From positions 33,608-97,607 of the forward strand of contig CACJRK010000002.1 of the NCBI GenBank assembly GCA_902595795.1: DNA of 64,000 bases, in the 5' to 3' direction. This DNA comes from an uncultured Pelagibacteraceae bacterium (lineage in GTDB: Bacteria > Pseudomonadota > Alphaproteobacteria > Pelagibacterales > Pelagibacteraceae). Within the stretch, counting starts at the first letter, position 1. Each line of letters begins with the position of its first letter. This document shows positions 45,278 to 55,180 of the stretch, in pieces. Made by a program: the position numbers and the translations under genes. The notes under the pieces are model-generated. The model had not been told where the DNA came from, did not search any database, and was given only the letters and a program-made list of their open reading frames with translations.

Positions 45278-46060
45278 TTATTTAAAAAATGGGGTACAAA
45301 TTGGTCTTTTTTTATCCTTTTCTATAAAGTTAATAATCTCTTTAACTAATTCATTAGCTCTATACTCATCTGATAAATTTTTTAAATTATCAGTTAAATT
45401 TTCACTTTTAAAAATTTCTTTATAAGCATCACTTAAAATCATTATTTTCTTGTTAGGAATATTATTTCTTCTCAAACCTATTAGATTTAGTCCTTGTAAT
45501 ACACTCCTATTTCCATGAACTATTCCATAAGGTATTATGTCTCTTACTACACCGCACATACCACCAATCATTGCTGATTTACCTACTCTTGTAAATTGTT
45601 GCACAGCTGAATTTCCTCCAATTATTGCGTTATCATCTATATGGGCATGACCTCCTAAAGGAACATTGTTGGCTAAAATAACATTATCACCAACTAAACA
45701 ATCATGGGCGATGTGGGCTGAAACCATAAATAAGCAATTGTTACCTACCCTAGTTAATCCACCTCCACCTTTCGTACCTGGGTTAATAGTCACGTATTCT
45801 CTTATTTTATTATTATCACCAATCTCTAATTTTGTTTCTTCACCCTGAAATTTTAAATCCTGCGGATCATTTCCAATAGAAGCAAATGGATAAATTATAT
45901 TTTTTTTTCCGATTTTTGTGTTTCCTGTAATAATAACATGAGACTGAATTTCTGTTTCTTCGTCTATTTGTACATTAGGTCCAACTACAACATAAGGACC
46001 AATTTTTACATTATTAGAAATTTTTGCATTTTTATCAATTATTGCAGTCTTATGTATCAT
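45278..46060 (-). CDS. lpxA: UDP-N-acetylglucosamine acyltransferase
   Basis: First step of lipid A synthesis. The 260-residue protein is a left-handed beta helix of hexapeptide repeats (IDKNAKISNNVKIGPYVVVG), with the catalytic histidine region FMVSAHIAHDCLVGDNVILANN and GGHAHIDDNAIIGG. The C-terminal helical part is NLIGLRRNNIPNKKIMILSDAYK. It overlaps lpxD by 4 bp. Confidence 0.96.
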   Translation of the reverse strand: MIHKTAIIDKNAKISNNVKIGPYVVVGPNVQIDEETEIQSHVIITGNTKIGKKNIIYPFASIGNDPQDLKFQGEETKLEIGDNNKIREYVTINPGTKGGGGLTRVGNNCLFMVSAHIAHDCLVGDNVILANNVPLGGHAHIDDNAIIGGNSAVQQFTRVGKSAMIGGMCGVVRDIIPYGIVHGNRSVLQGLNLIGLRRNNIPNKKIMILSDAYKEIFKSENLTDNLKNLSDEYRANELVKEIINFIEKDKKRPICTPFFK

Positions 46061-47055
46061 GATTTATTGTCTCTTAAAAATTCTCTAATATTTTTTGCTG
46101 GATAACCCATCACTTTAGAATTATCGGGAATGTTTCTTATTACACCTGATCCACCTCCTATCTCTACATTGTCCCCAATTTTTAAGTGTCCTGAAATACC
46201 AGCTTGTCCACCAATTTTAACATTTTTACCAATGAATGAGCTTCCTGCTATTCCAACTTGGCCCGCTAAAATTGAATTTTCACCTATTTTGACATTATGA
46301 GCAATGTGAATTTGGTTATCTAAGTAAGTATTTTTTCCTATAACTGTGTTAGACATTGAACCTCTGTCAATAGTGGCCCCACACCCAATTTCACAATTAT
46401 CATCAATTAAAACTGTTCCAATATGCGGGTATCTTAAATTTTTATTCTTAATTGGAAAAAAACCAAAGCCATGTTTTCCAATTACACAATTATCTAATAT
46501 TTTAACATTGTTTTTAATTAAGGTGTTTCTAATTATGTTGTTTGAACCTATAGAACAGTTATCTCCAATAACAACATTCTTTTCTATAATTGTGTTATGT
46601 CCAATTTTACAATTAATTCCAATTGAAACATTTCTTCCTATTAAAATATTTTTACCAAAACTAACTTTGTCTTTAAATTTTGTATCTTCAATATTTATTG
46701 TGGTTTCATCAAAATCATCATTTATAGAATCTGGATAAAATATTGAGGTAATTTTTGATGTAGAAACCAAAACATTTTCAACAACTATAGCTGTACAATT
46801 TTTTGGTAATTCATTTTTTAAAGCTTCGGTAGTTAAGCATAAAGATGCTTTAGTTTTTTTCGCAACATCTTTATATTTTTTTGAGTGAAAAAAGCTTATA
46901 TCATTTTTGCCAGATGATATTAGGTCCTTGATATCTTGGATTTCTTGATCCTTATTTAATTTATCATCATTCAAATTAAGAGATTTGATTATATCTATAA
47001 TTTTTATTGGTCCATGATTTTTAAAAAAAGGATTTGACATAATTGCTTTTAACAA
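46057..47055 (-). CDS. lpxD: UDP-3-O-(3-hydroxyacyl)glucosamine N-acyltransferase
   Basis: 332-residue hexapeptide-repeat acyltransferase adding the second acyl chain. The N-terminal uridine-binding domain (about residues 1-100) includes DISFFHSKKYKDVAKKTKASLC. The beta helix follows with GKHGFGFFPIKN, GCGATIDRGSMSNTVIG and the catalytic histidine in DNQIHIAHNVKIGENSILAGQVGIAG. It is preceded by fabZ, the reverse of the usual lpxD-fabZ order. Confidence 0.95.
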   Translation of the reverse strand: MLKAIMSNPFFKNHGPIKIIDIIKSLNLNDDKLNKDQEIQDIKDLISSGKNDISFFHSKKYKDVAKKTKASLCLTTEALKNELPKNCTAIVVENVLVSTSKITSIFYPDSINDDFDETTINIEDTKFKDKVSFGKNILIGRNVSIGINCKIGHNTIIEKNVVIGDNCSIGSNNIIRNTLIKNNVKILDNCVIGKHGFGFFPIKNKNLRYPHIGTVLIDDNCEIGCGATIDRGSMSNTVIGKNTYLDNQIHIAHNVKIGENSILAGQVGIAGSSFIGKNVKIGGQAGISGHLKIGDNVEIGGGSGVIRNIPDNSKVMGYPAKNIREFLRDNKS

Positions 47056-47091
47056 AGCATTAAAAAAAAAGTTATCAATATTTATTGCTAT

Positions 47092-47538
47092 TTATTTCTT
47101 ATCTACAATAGTGGCAGACCATATAGCATCAGCCATTTTTTTATCTTTTACAAAAGCTTCACCTTTATATTTCCAAACTTTTCCGTGTGATCTAATTGCT
47201 TCAATTTTAAGTAAGAGTTTACAATCAGGCATAACTGGATTCCTAAACCTGGCTTTTTCAACACCCATCAGAAAAACAAGTTTATTTTTGTATGTTTCTT
47301 TATCAATACCATGAGCTGTTAGTGCGGCAGCTGTTTGACCAAAAGCTTCTACAATTAAAACACCGGGCATAACTGGTTGATCTGGAAAATGACCTTGAAC
47401 AAAAAAACTATCCTTTTTTACTTGGACAACACCTGTGGCTGAAGTTAATTTTTTAATATCATAAAGTTCTTCAATTAAAAGCATTGGTTCTCTATGAGGT
47501 AACAAGTTTTTAATTTGATTTTTATCTAATCTGTCCAT
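47092..47538 (-). CDS. fabZ: 3-hydroxyacyl-ACP dehydratase FabZ
   Basis: 148-residue hot-dog-fold dehydratase of fatty acid elongation. The LLPHREPMLLIEEL start and the catalytic HFPDQPVMPGVLIVEAFGQTAA histidine/glutamate are present. It competes with LpxA and LpxD for 3-hydroxyacyl-ACP, which explains its place here. It abuts ompH; a 36-bp AT-rich gap separates it from lpxD. Confidence 0.96.
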   Translation of the reverse strand: MDRLDKNQIKNLLPHREPMLLIEELYDIKKLTSATGVVQVKKDSFFVQGHFPDQPVMPGVLIVEAFGQTAAALTAHGIDKETYKNKLVFLMGVEKARFRNPVMPDCKLLLKIEAIRSHGKVWKYKGEAFVKDKKMADAIWSATIVDKK

Positions 47539-48068
47539 TATTCGTTTATTTTAAAGTTTTGTATATTTTTATTTATATTTTCTATAACGATTTGTGTAAT
47601 GTCATAATTAGATTTTGCAATAAATATATTTTTTTTTTCAAATAAAATATCTATAGAATTGTCCTCCATAATTTTTTCTATTATTGGATTAACTAGTTTA
47701 AAAAAACGTAGGATTTCTGTATTTCTAATTTTTTTCAGATTTTCAATATCTTGATTTTTTACATTTTTAAAATTATCAACTTTTTTTTTAAAATTATTAA
47801 CATTTTTATTATATTCCTCATTTGAAATTATATTTTTTGTACTTAAAATCTTCTTTTCTTCTTCTTTTAACTTTAATTCATCGTTTTTTAATTTTTTAAG
47901 TTTTTTTTCTTCGATTTCTTTAAGTTGTAAAAAAAGAAATTTTGAAGGTTTTGACTCTGACAAAATCAAATCTACATCGATATAAGCTATTTTATTATCA
48001 GCAAATGAATATGATGAAACAAAAAAAATACAAATAATAATAAAAAAAAAATTTACAAATTTTTGCAT
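47538..48068 (-). CDS. OmpH/Skp-family periplasmic chaperone
   Basis: 176 residues: a signal peptide (FVNFFFIIICIFFVSSYSFA), then AYIDVDLILSESKPSKFL, a long lysine- and glutamate-rich coiled coil (about residues 45-120), and a C-terminal strand pair (LFEKKNIFIAKSNYDIT). Skp trimers hold unfolded outer-membrane proteins for BamA, encoded immediately upstream (TAATG). Confidence 0.88.
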   Translation of the reverse strand: MQKFVNFFFIIICIFFVSSYSFADNKIAYIDVDLILSESKPSKFLFLQLKEIEEKKLKKLKNDELKLKEEEKKILSTKNIISNEEYNKNVNNFKKKVDNFKNVKNQDIENLKKIRNTEILRFFKLVNPIIEKIMEDNSIDILFEKKNIFIAKSNYDITQIVIENINKNIQNFKINE

Positions 48069-50311
48069 TAAAATGTAGTTCCTAGTTGAAATCTAAAAGT
48101 TTCTGTTTTGTCAGTATCTTTTTTTGTTATAGGAAGAGATAATGAAAAATTTAAAGGTCCAATTGGTGTGAACCAGTCTAATGCTATACCTGTAGAACTT
48201 CTTATAGTACCATCGTCATCTAAACTACTATCATAATCTACCCCCCAAAGATTGGCTGCATCAAGAAAAAATAAAAAATCTATATTCTGAGATTCTTCAA
48301 AAATTTGCGGCATAGTTGAAGAAAAATTCATTGCTGCTGCGTAATTACCACCAATAAAATCTTCTCCATCTTTAGGTCCAACTCTTCCAGCTTCAAAACC
48401 TCTTAATTTCCTTGATGGTATATTTATTCTTTCTGATAATTTAATATCATCATTTGTTATTGAGTTTGCAGTTTTCAACATCAATGAAAATGTAGATATA
48501 TTTCGATCAAATAAGTCAAAATAATGTGAATAATTGTAAAGATTTTTTAAAGTATTTTTTTCACTTATAATAGGTAGATCTAAAGAATAATATGATTTAA
48601 ATCCAGATGATGTTTGAAATTTTTGATTTCTTTTATCATAATTGAAATCAAAATTTAAAAAAGAATCCCAGTAATTTCCTTTTTGATTTTGTTGTGACTT
48701 TGATGCAGTACTATCTGTTTTTATTACTTCATAAAAATTAGATGTTCCTACTCCCAATCTAAAGTCGTCTAAATACTCAAAATTAGTGCCGATATCAATT
48801 CCTGTTTTATTTGATTTGTAACCAAACTTTTCCATATTATCATTTTCTATAGCTAAAAAACTAACATATAAAGATTTATCACTATTTCTATAATTGGGGT
48901 TATTTAGAGAAAACTTTCCTTTAAAAGACTCTTCCGTCAATAAAAAATTACTATCAAGAGAAACACCTTTTCCAATAAAATTATTTTCTTTTATACCAAA
49001 ACCTATAGATCCACCAGACGTTCCAATACCAGCGGTAGCAGAAATTTCACCTGTTGGTTTTTCTTCAATAAAAATATCTAATATATTTGTATTTAAATCA
49101 TCGTTTTCAGAAACATTATAATTTACAGTTTTAAAAAAATTTAAGCTTTTTATATTGTTAATTGATTTATTAAATAAAATTTCATTAAATGGGTCTCCTT
49201 CGTCCAGCTCCAATTGATTACGTATTACACTTTCTTCAGTAACTGAATTACCATATATATTAATTTTTTTTACATAAATCTTTTCAGTTTCGTTTATCTT
49301 AAATGTTAAGTTAATTTTATCTAAAACTAAATTTTCTAGTACTGTTGCATTTATAAATTGATATTGTTCTAATGCAGTAATTTTATCAATTTCATTTAAA
49401 ATTTTACTTATTATATTTATAGAATATGGTTCATTTTTAACTTTTTTAAATAAATTATTTATATTTTCAAAATTTTCTTTTTCAAAATCAACCGGTAATT
49501 CTAATTTAAGGTCACCAAAATAAATTTTGTTTTTTGCATCAATATTAAAAATTAATTCAAATTCATTATTGTTAATTAATCTTGCAAATGACGAGTTAAT
49601 TGAAACATTGTAATAACCATTATTTAAATAATAATTTTTTAATAATCTTTGATCTATATCAACTAAACTAGGATTTAAATATTTTTTACCTGAAATAAAT
49701 TTCCAATATTTGTATTCAGTGCTAGCTATTAATCTTTTAAGTTTGCTGTCCTTAAAAATTTTATTACCAATAAATGATATCTTTTTAATTTTAGCTTTTT
49801 CACCTAATTCAATATTAAAATTTATACTAACAAGATTTTCATCTAAACTTTCTACTGTTATTTCAATATTAGAATCGTAATAACCTATTTCTTTTATTTT
49901 TTTAGATAATCTATTTTTTTCATTCTCAAGTGTAATTAAGTTATATGGTGATTTTTCTCTAATTAATTTTTCAGAATTAATTTCTTGTAATAAAGATTTT
50001 GATTTGATTCCAATATAATTAATATTCTGTATAATAGGGTATTCTTTTACAGAAATAGTTAAAGTATTTTTTTCAAATGAAACTTTTACATCTTCAAAAA
50101 AAGTAGTTTCATATAAATCTTTTAATATTGAATTAAGTTTTGTATCTGAGATCTCATCTTCTAATTCAATATTAGAAAACATTAGAATTGTTTTATTTGA
50201 TATACGCTCATTTCCTTTGATTGAAATTTTATTAATAATTTCAGAATAAACAGATGTTGAAAAAAATATACAAAATAGAGTGATTTTAAGAATGGTAACT
50301 AATATATTCAT
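48068..50311 (-). CDS. bamA: Outer membrane protein assembly factor BamA
   Basis: 747-residue Omp85 protein. A signal peptide (ILVTILKITLFCIFFSTSVYS) is followed by five POTRA domains (about residues 24-420; for example ISIKGNERISNKTILMFSNI and INIYGNSVTEESVIRNQLEL) and a 16-strand barrel. The lid motif is visible as KLRGFEAGRVGP near residue 640. The C-terminal beta signal ends in FRFQLGTTF. It sits 6 bp after dxr; the rseP homologue commonly found between them is absent. Confidence 0.96.
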   Translation of the reverse strand: MNILVTILKITLFCIFFSTSVYSEIINKISIKGNERISNKTILMFSNIELEDEISDTKLNSILKDLYETTFFEDVKVSFEKNTLTISVKEYPIIQNINYIGIKSKSLLQEINSEKLIREKSPYNLITLENEKNRLSKKIKEIGYYDSNIEITVESLDENLVSINFNIELGEKAKIKKISFIGNKIFKDSKLKRLIASTEYKYWKFISGKKYLNPSLVDIDQRLLKNYYLNNGYYNVSINSSFARLINNNEFELIFNIDAKNKIYFGDLKLELPVDFEKENFENINNLFKKVKNEPYSINIISKILNEIDKITALEQYQFINATVLENLVLDKINLTFKINETEKIYVKKINIYGNSVTEESVIRNQLELDEGDPFNEILFNKSINNIKSLNFFKTVNYNVSENDDLNTNILDIFIEEKPTGEISATAGIGTSGGSIGFGIKENNFIGKGVSLDSNFLLTEESFKGKFSLNNPNYRNSDKSLYVSFLAIENDNMEKFGYKSNKTGIDIGTNFEYLDDFRLGVGTSNFYEVIKTDSTASKSQQNQKGNYWDSFLNFDFNYDKRNQKFQTSSGFKSYYSLDLPIISEKNTLKNLYNYSHYFDLFDRNISTFSLMLKTANSITNDDIKLSERINIPSRKLRGFEAGRVGPKDGEDFIGGNYAAAMNFSSTMPQIFEESQNIDFLFFLDAANLWGVDYDSSLDDDGTIRSSTGIALDWFTPIGPLNFSLSLPITKKDTDKTETFRFQLGTTF

Positions 50312-50317
50312 AATTAT

Positions 50318-51481
50318 TTATACACTCAATTTGCTGATTTTTAAACGAACATATGAATTTAGTTTTTCGATAGTATTAATTTTTTTTGGTTTTATTAATT
50401 TATATTTTGCGAATTCAGGCAAAGTTATAAAGCTATAAATTTTATTAGACAATTCGTTAAATTTTATTTTATTATTTAAATATAATTGTACAAACGCATC
50501 ATTAGTTGCAACAATAACTGTTTCAAACAAAGATTCTGAATTGGGTAATTTAGATAAAATTTTAATTAAAGGAAATTTTTTTTTATTAATTTTTTGAAAA
50601 TTAAGGTTGTTTAATTTATTAATATCTAATTCTTTAGTTTTTAAAATAAAATTTTTTTTGAATAATAAAGAATTGTAAATTGGTATTTTCATATCAGTAT
50701 CATGTGCTATAATTTTAATCATACCATCATTAAACTTTAATAAAGCATGAACATAAGATTTTGGATGAATTAAAATTTTCAATTTTTTGTAAGGTATATT
50801 AAATATTTTTTTGGCTTCAATAACTTCAAAAACTTTATTCATTAAGGTAGCAGAATCAATTGATATTTTTTTTCCCATTTTCCAATTAGGATGTTTTAAA
50901 ACATCTGAAATTTTAATATTTTTAAATTTGCTCAAAGGAACATTATGCAATGGGCCACCCGAGGCTGTTAAATAAATGCTATTTACATTAAAATTTAAAT
51001 TATTTTTTAAAGCATAGTTTATAGAAAAGTGTTCAGAATCTACGGGAATAAATTTAGTATTATTTTTTTTAAGTTCTGCATTTAAAATATTCCAACCACA
51101 AATAATAGTTTCTTTATTTGCAATAGCAATAGATTTTGTATACTTTATAATATTAACTGTTGGGCTCAGACCCTCTAAACCTGAAATCGAACACATTGCA
51201 TAGTCTATTTTTTTTTTAAAAATTTTATTATATGACTGAAAATTATTAAAAATATTTACTTTTTTTGAAATATTATTTTGTTTTAATTTTATAAAACTAT
51301 TTTTATTTGTAATAATTAAATTTTTAACATTTAATATTTTAGCCTGCCTTATTAATTCATTATAATTTTTATTAGCAGTTAATAAAACTATTTCAAAATT
51401 TTTTATATCTTTTTTTAAAATCTTGATTAATGTTTTTCCAATTGATCCTGTTGAACCTAATATTGCAATTTTGTTTTTCAT
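50318..51481 (-). CDS. dxr: 1-deoxy-D-xylulose-5-phosphate reductoisomerase
   Basis: Second step of the MEP isoprenoid pathway, making MEP, the substrate for IspD (ispDF elsewhere in this window). Motifs are AILGSTGSIGKTLIKIL for NADPH, VDSEHFSIN, the loop TASGGPLHNVPLSKFKNI, and HPNWKMGKKISIDSATLMNK. Length is 387. It overlaps cdsA by 4 bp. Confidence 0.96.
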   Translation of the reverse strand: MKNKIAILGSTGSIGKTLIKILKKDIKNFEIVLLTANKNYNELIRQAKILNVKNLIITNKNSFIKLKQNNISKKVNIFNNFQSYNKIFKKKIDYAMCSISGLEGLSPTVNIIKYTKSIAIANKETIICGWNILNAELKKNNTKFIPVDSEHFSINYALKNNLNFNVNSIYLTASGGPLHNVPLSKFKNIKISDVLKHPNWKMGKKISIDSATLMNKVFEVIEAKKIFNIPYKKLKILIHPKSYVHALLKFNDGMIKIIAHDTDMKIPIYNSLLFKKNFILKTKELDINKLNNLNFQKINKKKFPLIKILSKLPNSESLFETVIVATNDAFVQLYLNNKIKFNELSNKIYSFITLPEFAKYKLIKPKKINTIEKLNSYVRLKISKLSV

Positions 51482-52158
51482 AAACTTAAAAATAAAATAA
51501 AATATATTAAAACACCAAAAGGGATTGCAAATATAATTCCATCAACTCTATCTAGAATTCCGCCATGTCCTGGTAAAATTTTTCCTGTATCTTTTATGTT
51601 AGCTTTTCTTTTCATATATGAGATAAATAAATCTCCTATTTGACAAAATATGGACATTGAAATTAACCATATATAAAATCTAAAAGAAAATTCTAATTTA
51701 ATCGAATAAGTGTCTATTTTATTTAAAATAAGTATAAAAATAGTTGTCCCTATAATTGTAAAGATAATTGACCCAAGAGCACCTGATATTGTTTTATTAG
51801 GACTTAAGCTTGTTAATTTTGGTCCCCCAATTGTTTTACCAACAAAATATCCACCTATATCTGAAAAAAAACATGTTATTAATAATATAAGAATTATTTC
51901 TTCTCCATAATCTGCTCTTATTTTAATTAAAATAAAATAAAAAAAATATAAATATAAAATAACTAAAAAAAGTAAAATTATAATAATAAGTTTATTTTTA
52001 TAAATTTTACATAAAAGGTTGTTAAACTCATAGAAACATAATATTGAAAATAAAATAACCAAAGTTTGCCAACTTAGCTCATTAAAAAAAAGGCCAATAA
52101 ATAAAATTACTATTAAAATAAATGATGTAATTGTTCTTTTTAATAAATTACTAAGCAT
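51478..52158 (-). CDS. cdsA: Phosphatidate cytidylyltransferase
   Basis: 226-residue membrane enzyme making CDP-diacylglycerol. It has about seven membrane segments and the C-terminal signature DTGKILPGHGGILDRVDGIIFAIP, with DIGGYFVGKTIGG upstream. Its length is at the short end for the family. It lies between uppS and dxr with overlapping ends. Confidence 0.94.
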   Translation of the reverse strand: MLSNLLKRTITSFILIVILFIGLFFNELSWQTLVILFSILCFYEFNNLLCKIYKNKLIIIILLFLVILYLYFFYFILIKIRADYGEEIILILLITCFFSDIGGYFVGKTIGGPKLTSLSPNKTISGALGSIIFTIIGTTIFILILNKIDTYSIKLEFSFRFYIWLISMSIFCQIGDLFISYMKRKANIKDTGKILPGHGGILDRVDGIIFAIPFGVLIYFILFLSL

Positions 52159-52835
52159 TAAATATTCCCGAAATTTCTTTTTATTAATTTAAACTTTTTT
52201 ATAATCTTTAAGTAATCATTTTCATTAAAATCAGGCCACATTTTTTTTTCAAAGAAAATTTCTGAATATGCAATTTGCCATAAAAGAAAATTACTCAATC
52301 GATTAGTGCCACCAGTTCTTATCAAAATATCTGGGTTGGGAATATTTTTAGTATATAAATTTTTTTGAATATTTTTTTCATTTATATTAATTTTTTTTTT
52401 TACAATCGATTTTAAAGATTGAATTAATTCATATTTAGAACCATAATTAAGTGCAAGATTCACCTGTAATTTTTTATTTTTGTAAGTTTTTTTTTCGGAT
52501 AAATTTAGTAAATAGTTCAATCTTTTTGAAAAATTTTTTTTTTTACCAATTACTTTTAATTTAATGTTTTTTTTATGAAGATCTTCAATTTTGTCTTTTA
52601 AAAAACTTTCTAATAAATTGAATAAAAAGTTTATTTCTTCTTTAGGTCTTTTCCAATTTTCTGTAGAAAATACATAGAGCGTTAAATATTTAATTTTCTG
52701 ATCTATCGTTTGTCTAATTATTTTTTCCAATGCAACCAAACCAGCCTTATGGCCCTCGTTTCTTGAGTTTTTATTTTTTAGTCCCCATCTGCCATTACCA
52801 TCCATTATAATGGCTACATGATTAATTGGGTTCAT
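52158..52835 (-). CDS. uppS: Undecaprenyl diphosphate synthase
   Basis: Cis-prenyltransferase producing the lipid carrier for cell-wall and surface glycans. The N-terminus is HVAIIMDGNGRWGLKNKN followed by RNEGHKAG. LTLYVFSTENWKRP and the C-terminal DILIRTGGTNRLSNFLLWQIAYSE complete the signature. Length is 225. It lies one base after frr. Confidence 0.96.
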   Translation of the reverse strand: MNPINHVAIIMDGNGRWGLKNKNSRNEGHKAGLVALEKIIRQTIDQKIKYLTLYVFSTENWKRPKEEINFLFNLLESFLKDKIEDLHKKNIKLKVIGKKKNFSKRLNYLLNLSEKKTYKNKKLQVNLALNYGSKYELIQSLKSIVKKKININEKNIQKNLYTKNIPNPDILIRTGGTNRLSNFLLWQIAYSEIFFEKKMWPDFNENDYLKIIKKFKLIKRNFGNI

Positions 52836-52836
52836 T

Positions 52837-53388
52837 TTATATGGTCATTATTTCTTTTTCTTTTAAAGAAACCTTTTCTTCAACAATTTTAATATGATCA
52901 TCAGTAATTGTCTGAACAATTTTTTCCGAGGACTTTTCTTCATCCTCACCAATTTCTTTTAATTTTAAAAGTTTTTTTAATTCTTCATTTGCTTCTCTAC
53001 GAATATTTCTAATTGAAACTTTGCATTTTTCACCAATTGATTTTATAATTTTTTTTAATTCTGTTCTACGTTCTTCATTTAGTTCTGGCACTGGTAGTCT
53101 TATCAACTGACCATCTATTTGTGGATTTAGACCTAAATCAGACTTTTTAATTGCTGCATCTACCATTGTAACATTATTTGAATCCCAAACTTGGATATTT
53201 ATTGTTCTAGGTTCAGGTGTTGTTATGCTACCAATTTGATTTATAGGCATTTGTTGACCGTAAACATCAACTTTAATCAAATCTAGGATTGATGCATTTG
53301 CTCTACCTGTTCTTAGAGAAGATAGCTCTTTTGAGAATACTTCAATGGCTTTATCCATCTTAATATTGTATGACTTTTCGTCAAACAT
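52837..53388 (-). CDS. frr: Ribosome recycling factor
   Basis: 183-residue factor that splits post-termination ribosomes with EF-G. Segments are ELSSLRTGRANASILD, VDVYGQQMPINQIGSI, IKKSDLGLNPQIDGQLIRLPVPELNEERR and IRNIRREANEELKKL. It directly abuts tsf with no gap; the pyrH gene usually present between tsf and frr is missing. Confidence 0.96.
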   Translation of the reverse strand: MFDEKSYNIKMDKAIEVFSKELSSLRTGRANASILDLIKVDVYGQQMPINQIGSITTPEPRTINIQVWDSNNVTMVDAAIKKSDLGLNPQIDGQLIRLPVPELNEERRTELKKIIKSIGEKCKVSIRNIRREANEELKKLLKLKEIGEDEEKSSEKIVQTITDDHIKIVEEKVSLKEKEIMTI

Positions 53389-54240
53389 TTACTCTCCGAT
53401 CTTAATTCTATAAAACTCTTTTATCTTTAAATCAGCAATTGAAAGTTCTTTGACTATATCTTGCACCTTCTTTTTGGGTTCCATAACCCAAGATTGAGAT
53501 AAAAGAGAGTTTTCCTCTTTAAATTTGTTCATTTTACCTAAGCTAATTTTTTTTGCAATATCATCTGGTTTACCTGAATTTTTTAGCTCTTCATTTACAA
53601 GCTCTTGTTCTTTTTTAATAATTGATTTGTCTATTAGATCGGATGTCAATGCCAAAGGGTTAGAGGCAGCAATATGCATGGATAATTGTTTACCAAAGTT
53701 TTTAACATCATCTGAATTTTCTTTAGTTTCCAATGATACAATAACAGCTAATTTAGAAATATTATCTTTCACAATAGTATGTAAGTAATGACTGTTTATT
53801 GTTCCGGTATTTTCTATAGTTTTTACTTTTCCTATAGAAATTTTTTCACCAATTTTAGCGATCAAAGATACGACATTATTTTCAACAGTTTCACCATTTT
53901 TCATTTTGGTATTTTTTAATTCATCTAAATTAGAATTTTTTTCATTATTTAATTCACTAACCTCTTTAACAAAATTTGTAAAATCTTCGTTTTTTGCAAC
54001 AAAATCGGTTTCACAATTTACTTCAATAACCGATGTTTTATTTTCATTACCACTTACAGCGACAACACCTTCTTTAGCATCTCTAGACATTTTTTTAGAC
54101 GCCTTTGAAATTCCTTTAACTCTTAAAATTTCAATAGCTTTTTCAACATCTCCACCAGACTCTCTAATAGCTAAATTACAATCTTTAAATCCTGCACCTG
54201 TTAATTCTCTTAATTTCTTAACATTTTCAATATTACTCAT
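53389..54240 (-). CDS. tsf: Elongation factor Ts
   Basis: 283-residue nucleotide exchange factor for EF-Tu. The N-terminal UBA-like domain and [10 protein letters not shown] core are preserved: [34 protein letters not shown] and [15 protein letters not shown]. The C-terminal dimer region has [16 protein letters not shown]. It shares a base with rpsB upstream (TAATG). Confidence 0.96.
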   Translation of the reverse strand: MSNIENVKKLRELTGAGFKDCNLAIRESGGDVEKAIEILRVKGISKASKKMSRDAKEGVVAVSGNENKTSVIEVNCETDFVAKNEDFTNFVKEVSELNNEKNSNLDELKNTKMKNGETVENNVVSLIAKIGEKISIGKVKTIENTGTINSHYLHTIVKDNISKLAVIVSLETKENSDDVKNFGKQLSMHIAASNPLALTSDLIDKSIIKKEQELVNEELKNSGKPDDIAKKISLGKMNKFKEENSLLSQSWVMEPKKKVQDIVKELSIADLKIKEFYRIKIGE

Positions 54241-55058
54241 TAATTTAGTGACTCCTTTTTTTCTTTTGAAAATTTTTGTTCAAGTTTTTCTCTATCTATT
54301 TCTTGAATAGTTTTTTCTTTATCTGTTACTTTATTTTTCTCTGAGGTATCTTTTTTAATTTCAGGTGATGGAATTGAATTTTTTGCATTATTAATCGTTT
54401 CTTTTATTAAACTACAATATAGATCTATGGATCTACGTGCATCATCATTTCCAGGTATTGGATAATCGATATTATCTGGATTAGAATTACTGTCAAGAAT
54501 TGCGATTATAGGTATACCTAATTTTACAGACTCTGCAATTGCCAATGATTCATAATTTGTATCAATTATAAAAACTAAATCAGGAGTTTTTTTCATCTCT
54601 ACTATTCCTCCTAATGATCTTTCAAGTTTATCTTTTTTAACACTCATTTTTAAAAGTTCTTTTTTAGTGAAACCTCTATTTTCAGCTGCAAGATCAGATT
54701 CGTATTTTTTCATTTTTTTGATTGATCCAGATATTGTCCCCCAATTAGTTAACATGCCGCCTAACCATCTGTAGTTTACATAATATTGATCTGTTTCTTT
54801 AGCTATCTCAGCAATAGCTTCTGATGCTTGTTTTTTTGTTGATACAAACAAAATTTTTCCGTTATTTGCAATTGTTGAATATATTTTTTCCAATGCAACT
54901 TTAGTTAGCTCTAAAGTCTGTGTTAAGTCTAATATATGAATAGAGTCTCTTTTTCCAAAAATATATTTTTTCATTTTTGGATTCCATCTTAAGGTTTTAT
55001 GACCAAGATGAACTCCTGCTTCTAATAATTGTTGTATTGTTATGTTAGGTATTTTCAT
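54240..55058 (-). CDS. rpsB: 30S ribosomal protein S2
   Basis: 272 residues. Segments are [63 protein letters not shown] and [26 protein letters not shown]. The last 45 residues are a charged extension ([21 protein letters not shown]). It heads the 13-gene operon that ends with lpxB. The ribosome-binding GGGA lies in the arm of a leader hairpin, suggesting translational feedback. Confidence 0.97.
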   Translation of the reverse strand: MKIPNITIQQLLEAGVHLGHKTLRWNPKMKKYIFGKRDSIHILDLTQTLELTKVALEKIYSTIANNGKILFVSTKKQASEAIAEIAKETDQYYVNYRWLGGMLTNWGTISGSIKKMKKYESDLAAENRGFTKKELLKMSVKKDKLERSLGGIVEMKKTPDLVFIIDTNYESLAIAESVKLGIPIIAILDSNSNPDNIDYPIPGNDDARRSIDLYCSLIKETINNAKNSIPSPEIKKDTSEKNKVTDKEKTIQEIDREKLEQKFSKEKKESLN

Positions 55059-55066
55059 ATTTATTC

Positions 55067-55105
55067 CCGGTTAAGCCACCACAGTAATTTCCAATTAAGG
55101 ACCGG
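55067..55105 (-). promoter_or_regulatory. Candidate S2 leader RNA element
   Basis: On the minus strand CCGGT (55105-55101) pairs with ACCGG (55071-55067), enclosing an inner TAATT-GGA-AATTA hairpin and a GTGGTGGC stretch. The right arm runs into the GGGA that precedes the rpsB ATG by 7 bases. This could be an autogenous ribosomal-protein leader. The assignment is from position and pairing only. Confidence 0.5.
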
Positions 55106-55151
55106 AGGTATAAAACCAACAACTGTGTGCGTGTTAATTTAATTTATGCAG

Positions 55152-55180
55152 TATTTACAAATATTTGTGATGATTAACAA
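55152..55180 (-). promoter_or_regulatory. Candidate promoter of the rpsB operon
   Basis: TTGTTA, a 17-bp spacer and TAAATA on the minus strand, giving a leader of about 85 bases. The perfect palindrome ACAAATATTTGT (55157-55168) lies between the boxes, where an operator could sit, but it may be chance in AT-rich DNA. Confidence 0.45.
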
